Part shown: in pieces, positions 1-12,019 of the stretch
Layout of the letters: the number at the start of each line of letters is the position of its first letter
How positions within the stretch are numbered: the stretch's first letter is position 1
Source: Omphiscola glabra
Lineage: Eukaryota > Mollusca > Gastropoda > Lymnaeidae
DNA: 64,000 nt
NCBI GenBank assembly: GCA_964017045.1
Contig: OZ024797.1
Coordinates: 18,755,307-18,819,306, forward strand
Direction of reading: 5' to 3'
Program-made: the position numbers and the translations under genes
Notes under the pieces: generated by a model
The model's database searches: none
What the model saw: the letters and a program-made list of their open reading frames with translations, nothing else
Told to the model about the DNA's origin: nothing

Positions 1-1810
1 ATGAGTGTGGCTAATAGGTGAGTGGGGACGAATAGGTGAGTGGGGGCGAATAGGTGAGTGAGGGCGAATAGATTTGTGGGGGCGAATATGTGAGTGGGGA
101 CGAATAGGTGAGTGGGGACGAATATGTGAGTGGGAGCGAATAGGTGAGTAGGGGCGAATAGGTGAGTGGGGACGAATAGGTAAGTGGGGACGAATAGGTG
201 AGTGGTGGCGAATAGGTGAGTTGGGGCCTAAAGGTGAGTGGGGGCGAATAGGTGAGTGGGGGCGAATAGGTGATTTGGGGCTAATAGGTGAGTTGGGGCC
301 TAAAGTTGAGTGGGGACGAATAGATGAGTGGGGCTAATAGTTGAGTGGGGCTAATAGGTGAGTGGGGGCAAATAGATGAGTGGTGACGAATAGGTGAGTG
401 GGGGCGAATAGGTGAGTGGGGGCGAATAGGTGAGTGGGTACGAATAGGTGAGTGGGGACGAATAGGTGAGTGGGGGCGAATAGGTGAGTGGGGACGAATA
501 GGTGAGGGGGGACGAATAGGTGAGTGGGGGCGAATAGGTGAGTGGGGACGAATAGGTGAGTGGGGGCGAATAGGTGAGTGGGGGCGAATATGTGAGTGGG
601 GACGAATAGGTGAGTGGGGGCGAATAGGAGAGTTGGGGACGAATAGGTGAGTGGGGACGAATAGGTGAGTGGGGACGAATAGGTGAGTGGGGACGAATAG
701 GTGAGTGGGGGCGAATAGGTGAGTGAGGGCGAATAGGTGAGTGGGGGCGAATAGGTGAGTGGGGGCGAATAGGTGAGTGGGGACGAATAGGTGAGTGGGG
801 GCGATTAGGTGAGTGGGGCTAAAAGGTGAGTTGGGGCGAATAGGTGAGTGGGGCTAATAGGTGAGTGGGGCTATTAGGTGAGTTGGGCTAATAGGTGAGT
901 GGGGGCGAATAGGTGAGTGGGGGCGAAAAGTTGAGTGGGGCTAATAGGTGAGTGGGGCTAATAGGTGAGTGGGGGCGAATAGGTGAGTGGGGGCGAAAAG
1001 GTGAGTGGGGCTAATAGGTGAGTGGGGCTAATAGGTGAGTGGGGGCGAATAGGTGAGTGGGGGCGAATAGGTGAGTGGGGGCGAATAGGTGAGTGGGGGC
1101 GAATAGGTGAGTGGGGACGAATAGGTGAGTGGGGGCGATTAGGTGAGTGGGGCTAAAAGGTGAGTTGGGGCGAATAGGTGAGTGGGGCTATTAGGTGAGT
1201 TGGGCTAATAGGTGAGTGGGGGCGAATAGGTGAGTGGGGGCGAAAAGTTGAGTGGGGCTAATAGGTGAGTGGGGCTAATAGGTGAGTGGGGGCGAATAGG
1301 TGAGTGGGGGCGAAAAGGTGAGTGGGGCTAATAGGTGAGTGGGGCTAATAGGTGAGTGGGGGCGAATAGGTGAGTGGGGGCGAATAGGTGAGTGGGGGCG
1401 AATAGGTGAGTGGGGGCGAATAGGTGAGTGGGGGCGAATAGGTGAGTGGGGGCGAATAGGTGAGGGGGGGCGAATAGGTGAGTGGGGGCGAATTGGTGAG
1501 TGGGGGCGAATAGGTGAGTGGGGCTAATAGGTGAGTGGGGGCGAATAGATGAGTAGGGACGAATAGGTGAGTGGGGACGAATAGGTGAGTTGGGACGAAT
1601 AGTTGAGTGGGGGACGAATAGGTGAGTGGGGGCTAATAGGTGAGTGGGGGCGAATAGGTGAGTGGGGCTAATAGGTGAGTGGGGGCGAATAGGTGAGTGG
1701 GGGCGAATAGATGAGTGGGGGCGAATAGATGAGTGGGGGTATAGGTGAGTTGGGGCGTAAAGGTGAGTGGGGGTGAATATATGAGTGGGGCTAATAGGTG
1801 AGTGGGGGGA
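1..1810 (+). repeat. 17-18 bp G-rich minisatellite (about 100 units)
   Basis: The unit is GCGAATAGGTGAGTGGGG (18 bp), with 17-bp CTAATAGGTGAGTGGGG variants in patches. It begins at the window edge, so the left end is not seen. Most units contain AGGTGAGT, and runs of four or five G recur about every 13 nt. Confidence 0.97.
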
Positions 1811-1847
1811 TGTGCGTGGTGGCTGAGAAGGTGAGGTGTTTCATACA

Positions 1848-2034
1848 TTGTATCCCTGTAGATGTTGTATTCCTGTAGATTTTGTATCCCCGTAGATGTT
1901 GTATCCCTGTAGATGTTGTATCCCTGTAGATGTTGTATCCCTGTAGATGTTGTATTCCCGTAGATGTTGTATTTCCGTAGATGTTGTGTTCCCTTAGATG
2001 TTGTATTCCAGTAGATGTTGTATCCACATACATA
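1848..2034 (+). repeat. 17-bp minisatellite, 11 units
   Basis: Unit TTGTATCCCTGTAGATG with point variants (TTCCTG, TCCCCG, TTTCCG). The 187 bp divide exactly into eleven units. Confidence 0.93.
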
Positions 2035-2148
2035 TTATATCCTCAAAGTATTAAAGTTGCTACGTTCAATACACGTCATCACTTTGTTATTTGGACCCGA
2101 GCATCTGTTCCCTCGTGTATTAACATGAAACGGTAGAGATGAACAAAG

Positions 2149-2234
2149 AGATCTGGTCTCTTGTCTTGTCTCCCAATCATAGAGACTGAACAGATCTGGT
2201 CTCTTGTCTTGTCTCCCAACTATAGAGAGACCTA
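2149..2234 (+). repeat. 43-bp tandem duplication
   Basis: Two near-identical copies starting AGATCTGGTCTCTTGTCTTG at 2149 and 2192. Confidence 0.9.
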
Positions 2235-3008
2235 CCAACAGGCCACAACCTTTACCCTTGTAGATCTGGTGGGGGCTCTATGGAAGGGGACAGCACTGTC
2301 CAAGGATGAGTCACATGCATGGAGTCAATTATCGTCTACAAAGTCGGTGAGTGCAAATATCAATCCAACTGATAAAGAGTGACGAATCTGCTTTGTCATT
2401 AGTTAGGAGACGTCTTTCAGACGGGACAAAACTAATGTTTTACAGACGGGGAAAAAAAAGTCGTAGAAAAAGGGGGCAACTTTTTGATCATGGGATGTGA
2501 GGCACTAGGGGGCAACAGTTTCTTATAAAGATCTAGTTTACAGCTGCCATCAAGTCTTCTTTGATTGTCTGACCATGGCTTGTTCTTTTCCTAGAAGAAA
2601 TGGAACTGCCCTCACATAAAAGTGATATCAGGCATGAATAGACCTTTCGGGTCACGGCCACAAGTCGGTGAACTATAAGTTATTAGCGTTGCTTTATTTG
2701 AAGATATCTGAAAGCGAAATTGAGTGAGTACTGCTTCGGGCTTGGGGGAGGGGGGTGTTAACCCCTGGCCCAACTAAGCTTTGAAGTTTTGTTCAGGGTT
2801 GAGCAGTGGCAGACTGACCAGGATGTCAACTTGCCCGTTCAAAAGTGCCCCCCTCCCCTTTTTTATAAACTTGTGCCCCCTAAAACATTAGAAAATATAA
2901 TTTTTATTAACATTATAAAAATAAGATAGAAGCTCTGTTATATTTTATTCTATAGTCATGTGACCATTCAAATGTTATCTGTGAGCGAGATCTTCAGTTG
3001 TCCCAAGT
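2235..3008. other. Complex spacer, no gene seen
   Basis: Unique-looking sequence with no supported coding frame. A hAT-like left terminus (CAGTGGCAGACTG) occurs at 2804 without a visible partner terminus. Confidence 0.5.
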
Positions 3009-3085
3009 AATAAGGGAGAAGAGGAGAGCAGGAGAGAGCAGGAGCAGGAGAAAGCAGGAGCAGGAGAGAGCAGTAGAGGGAGCTG
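3009..3085 (+). repeat. Purine-rich AGGAGAGAGCAGGAGC tract
   Basis: Irregular tandem purine hexamers (GGAGCA/GGAGAG). Confidence 0.8.
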
Positions 3086-3231
3086 GAGATCGACTTTTTG
3101 ATCTATTGGCTCAAACTGTACAGCATGGAAACATAGCTCCATAAATTTTGTATGATACACTTTAATAGAGTTGCAAGCTGCCATGTTCAACATAATGGTT
3201 TGCAAAGTAACATTTCTAAAGTAGCTTATTA

Positions 3232-3513
3232 AGATGTCCATATATGGTGCTTTGACAAAGATGTCCTTATATGGTGCTTTGACAAAGATGTCATTATATT
3301 GTGATTTGACAAAGATGTCCATGTATGGTACTTTGACAAAGATGTCCTTATATGGTGCTTTGACAAAGATGTCATATGGTGCTTTGACAAAGATGTCCTT
3401 ATATGGTGCTTTCACAAAGATGTCCATATATGGTGCTTTGACAAAGATGTCCATGTATGGTGCTATGACCAAGATGTCCATATGTGGTGCTTTGACCAAG
3501 ATGTCCATATATG
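3232..3513 (+). repeat. 27-bp minisatellite, left domain (about 10 units)
   Basis: Unit core ATGTCCATATATGGTGCTTT followed by GACAAAG. One unit is 24 bp. The last two units, next to the inserted element, read GACCAAG, intermediate to the right domain at 4165-4757. Confidence 0.95.
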
Positions 3514-4153
3514 CAGTGCCGTCTTAAGGCATGGGTCCAGTGGGCACTAGCCCAGGGCCCCGCGTTTGTAGGGGGGGGCACGTTTCTAGGAGACTCTCTC
3601 TTATAGAGGCATCATGCTTTACATATTTTTAATGAATATTGAAAGATTTTGAAAATTTAATTGGATTTAGAATTCCAATTATACCCACGATATATGTCAG
3701 CACATTCCAAGATTAATATTATAAATACGAATCAAAGTTAGACAATTTAAAAACATTTAAAGGGGAATAACTCTCGTCAACAAGTTTTACTTTTCCCAGA
3801 TGTAAATCGAAAAAATAAAATAAGAATTTATGTTTACAATCATTCTTTGAGATTATTTATATTTTATTTCTGAGGATGTTTTAAAACTATTATTGATTTT
3901 GAACGATTTTGTTTTTTGTATCAATAAATTGAATTCATCGACGTTTAACTTAAATGAATGTTTATTTTTATTTTACATTTTTATTCTTCTTGGCTAGTTG
4001 GTGGGGAGCAGGAACTGTTATCCCCCCCACTGTTTGAGCATGGGGTGAGTGCCCCCCTTTGCACCTCCTCTCCCAGCCCAGGTGTGTTGTGTTGCATGGG
4101 GGCCCCAGTGCATTGCTGTGCCCAGGGCCTCCTATGTTTTTAAGACGGCCCTG
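3514..4153. mobile_element. Non-autonomous hAT-like element splitting the 27-bp array
   Basis: It starts CAGTGCCGTCTTAAGGC and ends TTTTTAAGACGGCCCTG; the reverse complement of the end, CAGGGCCGTCTTAA, matches the start over 14 bp with one mismatch. It is AT-rich inside with C-runs near both ends and has no transposase frame. No clean 8-bp duplication is visible; the right end may lie a few bases further (CCCTG at 4157-4161). Confidence 0.7.
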
Positions 4154-4164
4154 AGGCCCTGCTT

Positions 4165-4757
4165 ATATATATATGGTGCTTTGACCATGATGTCCATATA
4201 TGATACTTTGACAATAATGTCCCTATATGATGCTTTGACCATGATGTCCATATATGATGCTTTGACCATGATGTCCATATATGATGCTTTGACCATGATG
4301 TCCATATATGATGCTTTGACCATGATGTCCATATATGATGCTTTGACCATAATGTCCCTATATGATGCTTTGACCATGATGTCCATATATGATGCTTTGA
4401 CCATGATGTCCATATATGATGCTTTGACCATGATGTCCATATATGATGCTTTGACCATGATGTCCATATATGATGCTTTGAGCATAATGTCCATATATGA
4501 TGCTTTGACCATGATGTCCATATATGATGCTTTGACCATGATGTCCATATATGATGCTTTGACCATGATGTCCATATATGATGCGTTGACCATGATTTCC
4601 ATGTATGATGCTTTGACCATGATGTCCATATATGATGCTTTGACCATGATGTCCATATATGATGCTTTGACCATGATGTCCATATATGATGCTTTGACCA
4701 TGATGTCCATATATGATGCTTTGACCATGATGTCCATATATGGTGCTTTGACCATGT
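4165..4757 (+). repeat. 27-bp minisatellite, right domain (about 22 units)
   Basis: Same family as 3232-3513 but homogenised to GATGCTTTGACCATG. The first and last units keep GGTGCTTT. Confidence 0.96.
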
Positions 4758-4854
4758 CTTGAATTTGGTGTTAACAGAACCAAGAGCAGGTTTCGTGCCT
4801 GAGATTTCTTTTTTTTTTTTTAATTTGCTCCAGAATTGAGCAACAAGATAGAGT

Positions 4855-5030
4855 GGAATGTCTGTATGGATAGATGCAATGGAATGTCTGTATGGATAGA
4901 TGCGTGGGAATGTCTGTATGGATAGATGCGAGGGAATGCCTGCATGGATAGATGCGAGGGAATGCCTGCATGGATAGATGCGAGGGAATGCCTGTATGGA
5001 TAGATGCGAGGGAATGTCTGTATGGATAGA
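4855..5030 (+). repeat. 26-bp minisatellite, about 7 units
   Basis: Unit core GGAATGYCTGYATGGATAGA followed by TGCGAG. Confidence 0.93.
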
Positions 5031-5290
5031 ACTAGTGATTGTAGAAAGACAAGAAAAAAGGAAACAATGGATGCTGTTTGAAAAGATCAGATTGTCAGAA
5101 AAAATCCATTGCCACAACAACAATATTCGGAAGTTTTGATTATCACACTGTCAGTACTTTTGTGTATCTGTTGATTTACTTATCAATGTTACAAGATTAT
5201 CCTGGCTATCAATGATACAAGTCCAGACTCAGGCAAGCGTGATGCACAAAAACAAAGCAAACAAAAAACAAAACAAACAAGAAGCAGCTG
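5031..5290. other. Unique spacer
   Basis: AT-rich, with an A/C-rich stretch (CAAAC repeats) near 5250-5285. No gene seen. Confidence 0.5.
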
Positions 5291-6570
5291 CCAGCATTCA
5301 ATTGTTTGTATGTATTTGAAACAGTGCTGCCAGCATTCAATTGTTTGTATGTATTTGAAACAGTGCTGCTAGCATTCAATTGTTTGTATGTATTTGAAAC
5401 AGTGCTGCCAGTATTCAATTGCTTGTATGTATTTGAAACAGTGCTGCCAGCATTCAATTGTTTGTATGTATTTGAAGCAGTGCTGCCAGCATTCAATTGT
5501 TTGTATGTATTTGAAGCAGTGCTGCCAGCATTCAATTGTTTGTATGTATTTGAAACAGTGCTACCAGCATTCAATTGTTTGTATGTATTTGAAACAGTGC
5601 TGCCAGCATTCAATTGTTTGTATGTATTTGAAACAGTGCTACCAGCATTCAATTGTTTGTATGTATTTGAAACAGTGCTGCCAGCATTCAATTGTTTGTA
5701 TGTATTTGAAACAGTGCTACCAGCATTCAATTGTTTGTATGTATTTGAAACAGTGCTGCCAGCATTCAATTGTTTGTATGTATTTGAAACAGTGCTGCTA
5801 GCATTCAATTACTTGTATGTATTTGAAACATTGCTGCCAGCATTCAATTGTTTGTATGTATTTGAAACAGTGCTACCAGCATTCAATTGTTTGTATGTAT
5901 TTGAAACAGTGCTGCCAGCATTCAATTGTTTGTATGTATTTGAAACAGTGCTGCCAACATTCAATTGTTTGTATGTATTTGAAACAGTGCTGCCAGCATT
6001 CAATTGTTTGTATGTATTTGAAACAGTGCTACCAGCATTCAATTGTTTGTATGTATTTGAAACAGTGCTGCCAGCATTCAATTGTTTGTATGTATTTGAA
6101 ACAGTGCTGCCAACATTCAATTGTTTGTATGTATTTGAAACAGTGCTGCCAACATTCAATTGTTTGTATGTATTTGAAACAGTGCTGCCAACATTCAATT
6201 GTTTGTATGTATTTGAAACAGTGCTACCAGCATTCAATTGTTTGTATGTATTTGAAGCAGTGCTGCCAGCATTCAATTACTTGTATGTATTTGAAACATT
6301 GCTGCCAGCATTCAATTGTTTGTATGTATTTGAAACAGTGCTACCAGCATTCAATTGTTTGTATGTATTTGAAACAGTGCTGCCAGCATTCAATTGTTTG
6401 TATGTATTTGAAACAGTGCTGCCAACATTCAATTGTTTGTATGTATTTGAAACAGTGCTGCCAGCATTAAATTGTTTGTATGTATTTGAAACAGTGCTGC
6501 CAGCATTCAATTGTTTGTATGTATTTAAAACAATGCTACCAGCATTCACTTGTTTGTATGTATTTGAAAC
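5291..6570 (+). repeat. 39-bp minisatellite, about 33 units
   Basis: Unit contains CAGCATTCAATTGTTTGTAT followed by GTATTTGAAACAGTGCTGC. Units are nearly identical, with G/A alternation at GCTGCC/GCTACC. The 39-bp length keeps frames open, giving spurious 13-residue-repeat frames on both strands. Confidence 0.97.
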
Positions 6571-6619
6571 TCTATTTAACTTTATCAAGTTATTGCAGGC
6601 ATGAGATAGTTACTGCGTG

Positions 6620-6678
6620 GTGGGGAGTTGATTCACTTACAAGATGGGGAGTATATTCACTTACAAGATGGGGAGTTA
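6620..6678 (+). repeat. 24-bp repeat, 2.5 units
   Basis: ATTCACTTACAAGATGGGGA recurs in direct tandem. Confidence 0.8.
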
Positions 6679-8055
6679 AATGATGAGAGAAAGACATTCA
6701 ATAAAGTTCACATCACGGCAATGTAACGTTAAAATAATTGTAACTACACCACTAAACAGTTATATTTGGATGGAAATCAAACATCTGAAATCGACAATTT
6801 GAAAGAGCCAGCAAGTTAAGAGTTAGATTGAAGAAGACTGGAATGACAGATGAATTTATACACGAGGAAAGAAATTCACCATTTCACCTAATAATGGACC
6901 GCATTTTCCAACCAATTGATTCACTTTCTTTTAGCAACACTTAACGAAATTTTTTTTAAATTAATTTATTTTTTAAATGTATCCTGCTTAGACACAACTT
7001 AGCTCAAAAGCACTGCATACAAGGGCCTTAAAGATAAGCTTAGACACAACACGGTTCAAAAGTAATGCATACAAGTGTCTTGAAGATAAAGCTGACTTTG
7101 AGAATATGTTGATGTCGACATTTGGAATGGCACAAGAAATATTGTATTTTACTATTATTTGATTAATTTTGTATTTTACAATTCTTTAATACAAATTTAC
7201 TATTATTTGATAAATATTGTAGTTTACTATTATTTTATTAATTTTGTATTTTACAAATTATTTGATAAATATTTTTTTTTATATTGCCGCACTTTAGAAT
7301 GAAAATATGACAGGTCGGCAGAAAAACCTTTATTTTATGTCGGGTAAGAAAGAAAGGCTCTTCTGTGTTTGACATCACTCTTCTTTTACTTTAAACAATG
7401 TAATAGTGTTTTTTTTTTTTGTTGTTTTTAAATTATTTTAAAAGATCTTGAATTTTTTCTGAATTTATTTTTGGTTTCCCCCCTTTTTTTCTGATTTCCT
7501 ATGCACGGGCTTAATTTGCTTTACGGTAAAACCTGGCCGGCATGTCACGTGTTTACTGTCATGAAGATAGAGCGAGAAATACATTATATATATATATGTA
7601 TATATATATAATTTCTCTCAAATCTATCTTGATGAACATTTATAAAATATTATTTTGTAAAATAATATGATAATTGAAATCTTGAACAGCTTAAGCCGTG
7701 GTTTTAAGCCGTGGTTAATGATAACTTTGTTACTGACATGCGACATCAAGTCAAATGTTAAAAATTGCAAGCGATGTTTTTTTAAAACAACAGTGTCACA
7801 AACGAATCAGTTTGCCACTAAAAGTAATCTATCAAAGAAATCTGTGAAGAGTCCTGAATGTATATACTACTTGACAATTAGTTCTACATTTGATTTGAAT
7901 ATAATGTCATGAGAAATGATTTAGACGTTTCTTTAGAGTTATGACAAGGAGAGGAGTTACACAAGAAGATGAAAACTGACCTCAGAACGAGGCTGGCAGT
8001 GGTGTTTTAGTTTCAAATCAAATTACAATATCATTGAAGTCCAGGGCTTGATGAA
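6679..8055. other. AT-rich spacer with small repeats
   Basis: Holds a 52-bp duplication at 6986-7090 (CTTAGACACAAC start), AT-rich degenerate repeats at 7140-7270 (TTTACTATTATTTGAT) and a (TA)n tract near 7585-7612. The 81-codon frame at 7667-7912 has no recognised similarity and AT-rich composition; not called. Confidence 0.6.
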
Positions 8056-8200
8056 ACAAGACAATTCTGTACCACCCGGCAACTGTAACAATATCACACA
8101 AGACAATTCTGTACTACCCGGCAGCTGTAACAATATTACACAAGACAATTTTTGTACCACCCGGCAACTATAACAATATTACACAAAACAATTTTTGTAC
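8056..8200 (+). repeat. 42-bp minisatellite, about 3.5 units
   Basis: Unit begins ACAAGACAATTCTGTACCAC and continues with CCGGCAACTGTAACAATAT. Confidence 0.9.
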
Positions 8201-8577
8201 CTCCGGTAATGGTGAGCAGCCTAAACATGACATTTGTGTACCATGACAACTGTCACATTGGTTTTTGTTGACTGTCACATCGAAGGAGGGGATACATCAG
8301 ATAAAATATTTTAATTAAACTAAAATTCTAATCCCAGCATGTCATCGATGTTGACAGAGTGACGTCCTTGACCTTCATGACTATTGATTTCAAGGTGCTA
8401 GAAATGCAGGTCTTTGATCAATGTAGAGACTGTTTGTACTTCTGGTATGGCGTTTTGGTGTAATATGGTGTTTATGTAATGCGATGTATTTATGTAATAT
8501 GGTGTGTTGGTGTAGTTTCTCAGAATCTAAATACCTCAAAAATATGTACCAGAAAGCCTTGGAACTTTAAAACACTG

Positions 8578-8833
8578 CAACTCGTATCCCAGTAACCCAG
8601 ACCTCTGTAACTCTTACCTCTGTAAATTAGACCCAGTAACCCAGACCTCTGTAATCCCGACCCCTATAACTCAGACCCCTGTAACTCAGATCTCTGTACC
8701 CCTTGAACAACGCTGTGTATGCTTACAGCACTTTGTCACAGGCAGCATGCCTAGCTTTGTAGTCGTACAGCACCTTTTCACCGGCAGCATGCCTAGCTTT
8801 GTGTCACAGGCAGCATGCCTAGCTTTGTGTCAC
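8578..8833 (+). repeat. Two short degenerate repeats
   Basis: 8578-8700: degenerate CCCAGACCTCTGTAACT-type units of about 15-16 bp. 8739-8833: GGCAGCATGCCTAGCTTTGT three times, the last two separated by GTCACA. Confidence 0.8.
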
Positions 8834-10086
8834 TGGCAACTGAGAGACACATGGCATCAAATGACACTAGTGCTGTTTTATGGAACCAAAAAATGTCTTG
8901 CCAATCAACCACATCCATTGCCATAACCAGACACATCCGTTGCAGACCACACACATCCCTTGCCAACCACCCAATCGCGCCCATCCCTCACAGACACCGG
9001 AAGTCCTTCCCCAATTGCGCCATAAAGTGGGTGAGGACATTCGATTGTGAGCCAAGGGCTGCAATTTCAACCTCCAACCCAAATGATCTACAGGCTCTCA
9101 ATTATAGGGTAGAGAACTCTGAAATCTCGAGGTAATGCTCTCCCCTAGATCAGTGAGGTCACATGTTCCGCCCCGAAGAGCTCAGACTCCGGTTCGAAGT
9201 AGCCCCGTCACAATAGCAGGAGAATAGCCCCGGGGGCTTCGTTCTGAAATGAGGGAGGATTTAACTTGAACGCTTCCTCTTTAAAAGTGTTACATTAGTC
9301 ACGGAGTTACGTCCCCCAAGCCCCCACGAGTTGCTTGCAGTTGACACGGGAATACGAGACAAGCTTAGTGACACTTTTAAAATACAAGGAGACAGACGAG
9401 GAACGGGCGAGGGATGAACACTGTCATAGCATTTTAAGTAGTTTGTGTGTGTGTGTGTGTTCTTTTTTTAGTTTCGTTTCGGCAAAATGCAATGTAACAT
9501 AGTCACAAGAATTTTATTACAGTTGAACAATTAAAGGTTTTTGTCATTTTCATAAGTTGACTATACGGCTTTATAAAGTTTCTCCTCGGCTGAAACCTCT
9601 CTCACCCTCACCACAACCCCGTTCTACCCTCGTTAGGAGTGTATTGACCCTTAACAATAAAATGGCCACTTTCTTCCACCTTTAACCCCATAATGAACTG
9701 CACTGGCTGTCTCACTTCCGTGTGAGCTGGGGTAATCATGACCACTTCAACTGGTACACCCAACGTGTCAGATGACTGATGGAAGGTCAGTTTTATGAAG
9801 GGAGATTTCAAAAGAAACAGTGGTTTCTTAAACAGTTTAACTTCATCGTCCACTTTTACGAGTCAAACAATTATTTACTACAGCCCTTTTATGGTGACAG
9901 TAATAAGCTGGGAAACACCGGTCTATGACTGAGTGGATTTAAAAGAGTCTGCTCTAACAGGCCCCTGGCAGGCGTCACAGAAATGCAAGGAGTAACAAAG
10001 TATAATGAGGGTATGGTGCAAAGCATATGGTGCAGAGTACATTTTATGGAATATTGAGTATTGGGTATTCTATCGCGCATGGTAAC
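8834..10086. other. Complex spacer without recognised gene
   Basis: Includes a (GT)n tract near 9445-9460. Short frames at 8815-9135 (+) and 9608-9853 (-) have no family motif I can name, so no gene is called. Confidence 0.5.
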
Positions 10087-10087
10087 A

Positions 10088-10640
10088 GGTATAGAGACTT
10101 CTGTGTAGGATATAGAGATTTCTGTGTAGGATATAGAGACTTCTGTGTAGGATATAGAGACTTCTGTGTAGGATATAGAGATTTCTGTGTAGGATATAGA
10201 GACTTCTGTGTAGGATACAGAGACTTCTGTGTAGGATATAGAGACTTCTGTGTAGGATACAGAGACTTCTGTGTAGGATATAGAGATTTCGGTATAGGGT
10301 GCAGAGAGTGCATTGTAGGGTGCAGAAAGACCAATATAGGATAAAAAGAGTGCGAATTAAGGTATAGACAGAGAGCTCGGAACAGGGTATAGAGAGTGCG
10401 GCACAGGGTACAGAGAGTGCGGCACAGGGTACAGAGAGTACGGCACAGGGTACAGAGAGTGCGGCACATGGTACAGAGAGTGCGACACAGGGTACAGAGA
10501 GTGCGGTACAGGGTACAGAGAGTGCGGCACAGGGTACAGAGAGTGCGGCACAGGGTACAGAGAGTGCGGCACAGGGTACAGAGAGTGCGGTACAGGGTAC
10601 AGAGAGTGCGGCACAGGGTACAGAGAGTGCGGCACAGAAG
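10088..10640 (+). repeat. 21-bp minisatellite with two domains
   Basis: The left domain (to about 10290) repeats GATATAGAGACTTCTGTGTA plus one G. The right domain (from about 10380) repeats GGTACAGAGAGTGCGGCACA plus one G. Both share GG-TA-AGAGA spacing and are joined by 4-5 divergent intermediate units. Confidence 0.94.
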
Positions 10641-10689
10641 TAAGATGCATGTTAGTAACGAGTATTAGTCGAGCGTCTCACCGTTCCTG

Positions 10690-11105
10690 CCTTACAGTTG
10701 GTTTTAGTTACCTCACAGTTGGTTTTAGTTACCTCACAGTTGGTTTTAGTTATCTCACAGTTGGTTTTAGTTACCTCACAGTTGGTTTTAGTTACCTCAC
10801 AGTTGGTTTTAGTTACCTCACAGTATGTTTTAGTTACCTCACAGTAGGTTTTAGTTACCTCACAGTTGGTTTTAGTTACCTCACAGTAGGTTTTAGTTAC
10901 CTCACAGTAGGTTTTAGTTACCTCACAGTTGGTTTTAGTTACCTCACAGTTGGTTTTAGTTACCTCACAGTTGGTTTTAGTTACCTCACAGTTGGTTTTA
11001 GTTACCTCACAGTTGGTTGTAGCTACCTCACAGTAGGTTTTAGTTACCTCACAGTAGGTTTTAGTTACCTCACAGTAGGTTTTAGTTACCTTACAGTTGG
11101 TTTTT
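10690..11105 (+). repeat. 21-bp minisatellite, about 20 units
   Basis: Unit CCTCACAGTTGGTTTTAGTT plus A. A T/A variant (CAGTTGG or CAGTAGG) occurs in blocks. Confidence 0.96.
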
Positions 11106-11606
11106 CTTTTTCACCAACGTACTGCATCAACATTATGTCTCATTAGCGTCTTGAAAATAGATGAACTTAAGAGTGCAATAACAGGTTTATATTATTTAAC
11201 ACGACTGACGTAGCACCTTAACAGACGATCAACAAAAATAAATAAATTAAGGCCCATTTTGAAAACGTGTGGTCAGTTGCAGCCCAGCAGTGGCGGCCAT
11301 ATTGAGTCGTCCGTCCTAACGAAATTTCCGGCCTACAATTGACGGCAAACACAACTGACCTAATATGGTAATTAACTTATCCGCCGAGAGCCGTTCCCAG
11401 TGGGCCCGTCAGTCGGCCGACATGGGTTGGGGGGCCCAAACTGAGATTAACACCTTTTTAGGCAGCGCTAACGACAGATAATGTCAGTCACACGGAGAGA
11501 CTCGAGTAATGAAATAAAACTGTTCTCCAGAACTCTACACGGTGGACAGCGACATAGTTGGAGCTCATTTTAACACATTCGACTCCTCGGTCGTCAAACT
11601 TAATAG
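11106..11606. other. Complex GC-richer island
   Basis: Non-repetitive sequence; 11270-11500 is notably GC-rich and holds TAATTAACTT. No coding frame. Candidate conserved noncoding element in the presumed mAChR intron. Confidence 0.35.
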
Positions 11607-11818
11607 GTGCATGGCGTGTAATGTCCATTGTGGTCAAGTCTTACTGAGTGCATGTCAATGTAATGTCCACGGTGGTCATATCTTACTGGGTGCATGGAGT
11701 GTAAAGTCTACGGTGGTCAATTCTAACTGGTTGCATGGAGTGTAATGTCCACTGTGGTCAAGTCTTACTGGGTGCATGTCAATGCAATGTCAACGGTGGT
11801 CCAACTGACTAGGTCCAC
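11607..11818 (+). repeat. 41-42 bp minisatellite, 5 units
   Basis: Units begin TGCATG and contain TAATGTCCACKGTGGTCA. The second and fifth carry TGTCAATG in place of GGAGTG, an alternating subtype. Confidence 0.88.
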
Positions 11819-12019
11819 GGCAGTGTAATGTGTGTGTTTGGGGTGGAGGTTGGGTAGCATACAATAGAGACGCACATGTTATATTTACGGATTTGAAAAC
11901 AGATTTGTTAAACTAGTAATTCTATAAATGTGTCTGTGGACAACATTGATTTCTTTATGAGCCAACATTGTTTATATCATCTGTTGTTATTTCATATTTA
12001 TCTGCTGACTTTACCACCC

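Noticed and set aside
2804..2830. Solo hAT-like terminus CAGTGGCAGACTG
   Set aside because: No matching inverted right end or target duplication found nearby; the same applies to CAGTGGCGGAGCC at 37864.
5306..6604. 432-codon plus frame and further frames on both strands
   Set aside because: Shadow of the 39-bp array; several frames are equally open.
9060..9240. tRNA-like GGTTCGAAG box
   Set aside because: No cloverleaf or A box at suitable distance could be drawn.
9608..9853. 81-codon minus frame with protein-like composition
   Set aside because: No recognisable domain, splice signals or repeat-element homology; could be an exon but unsupported.
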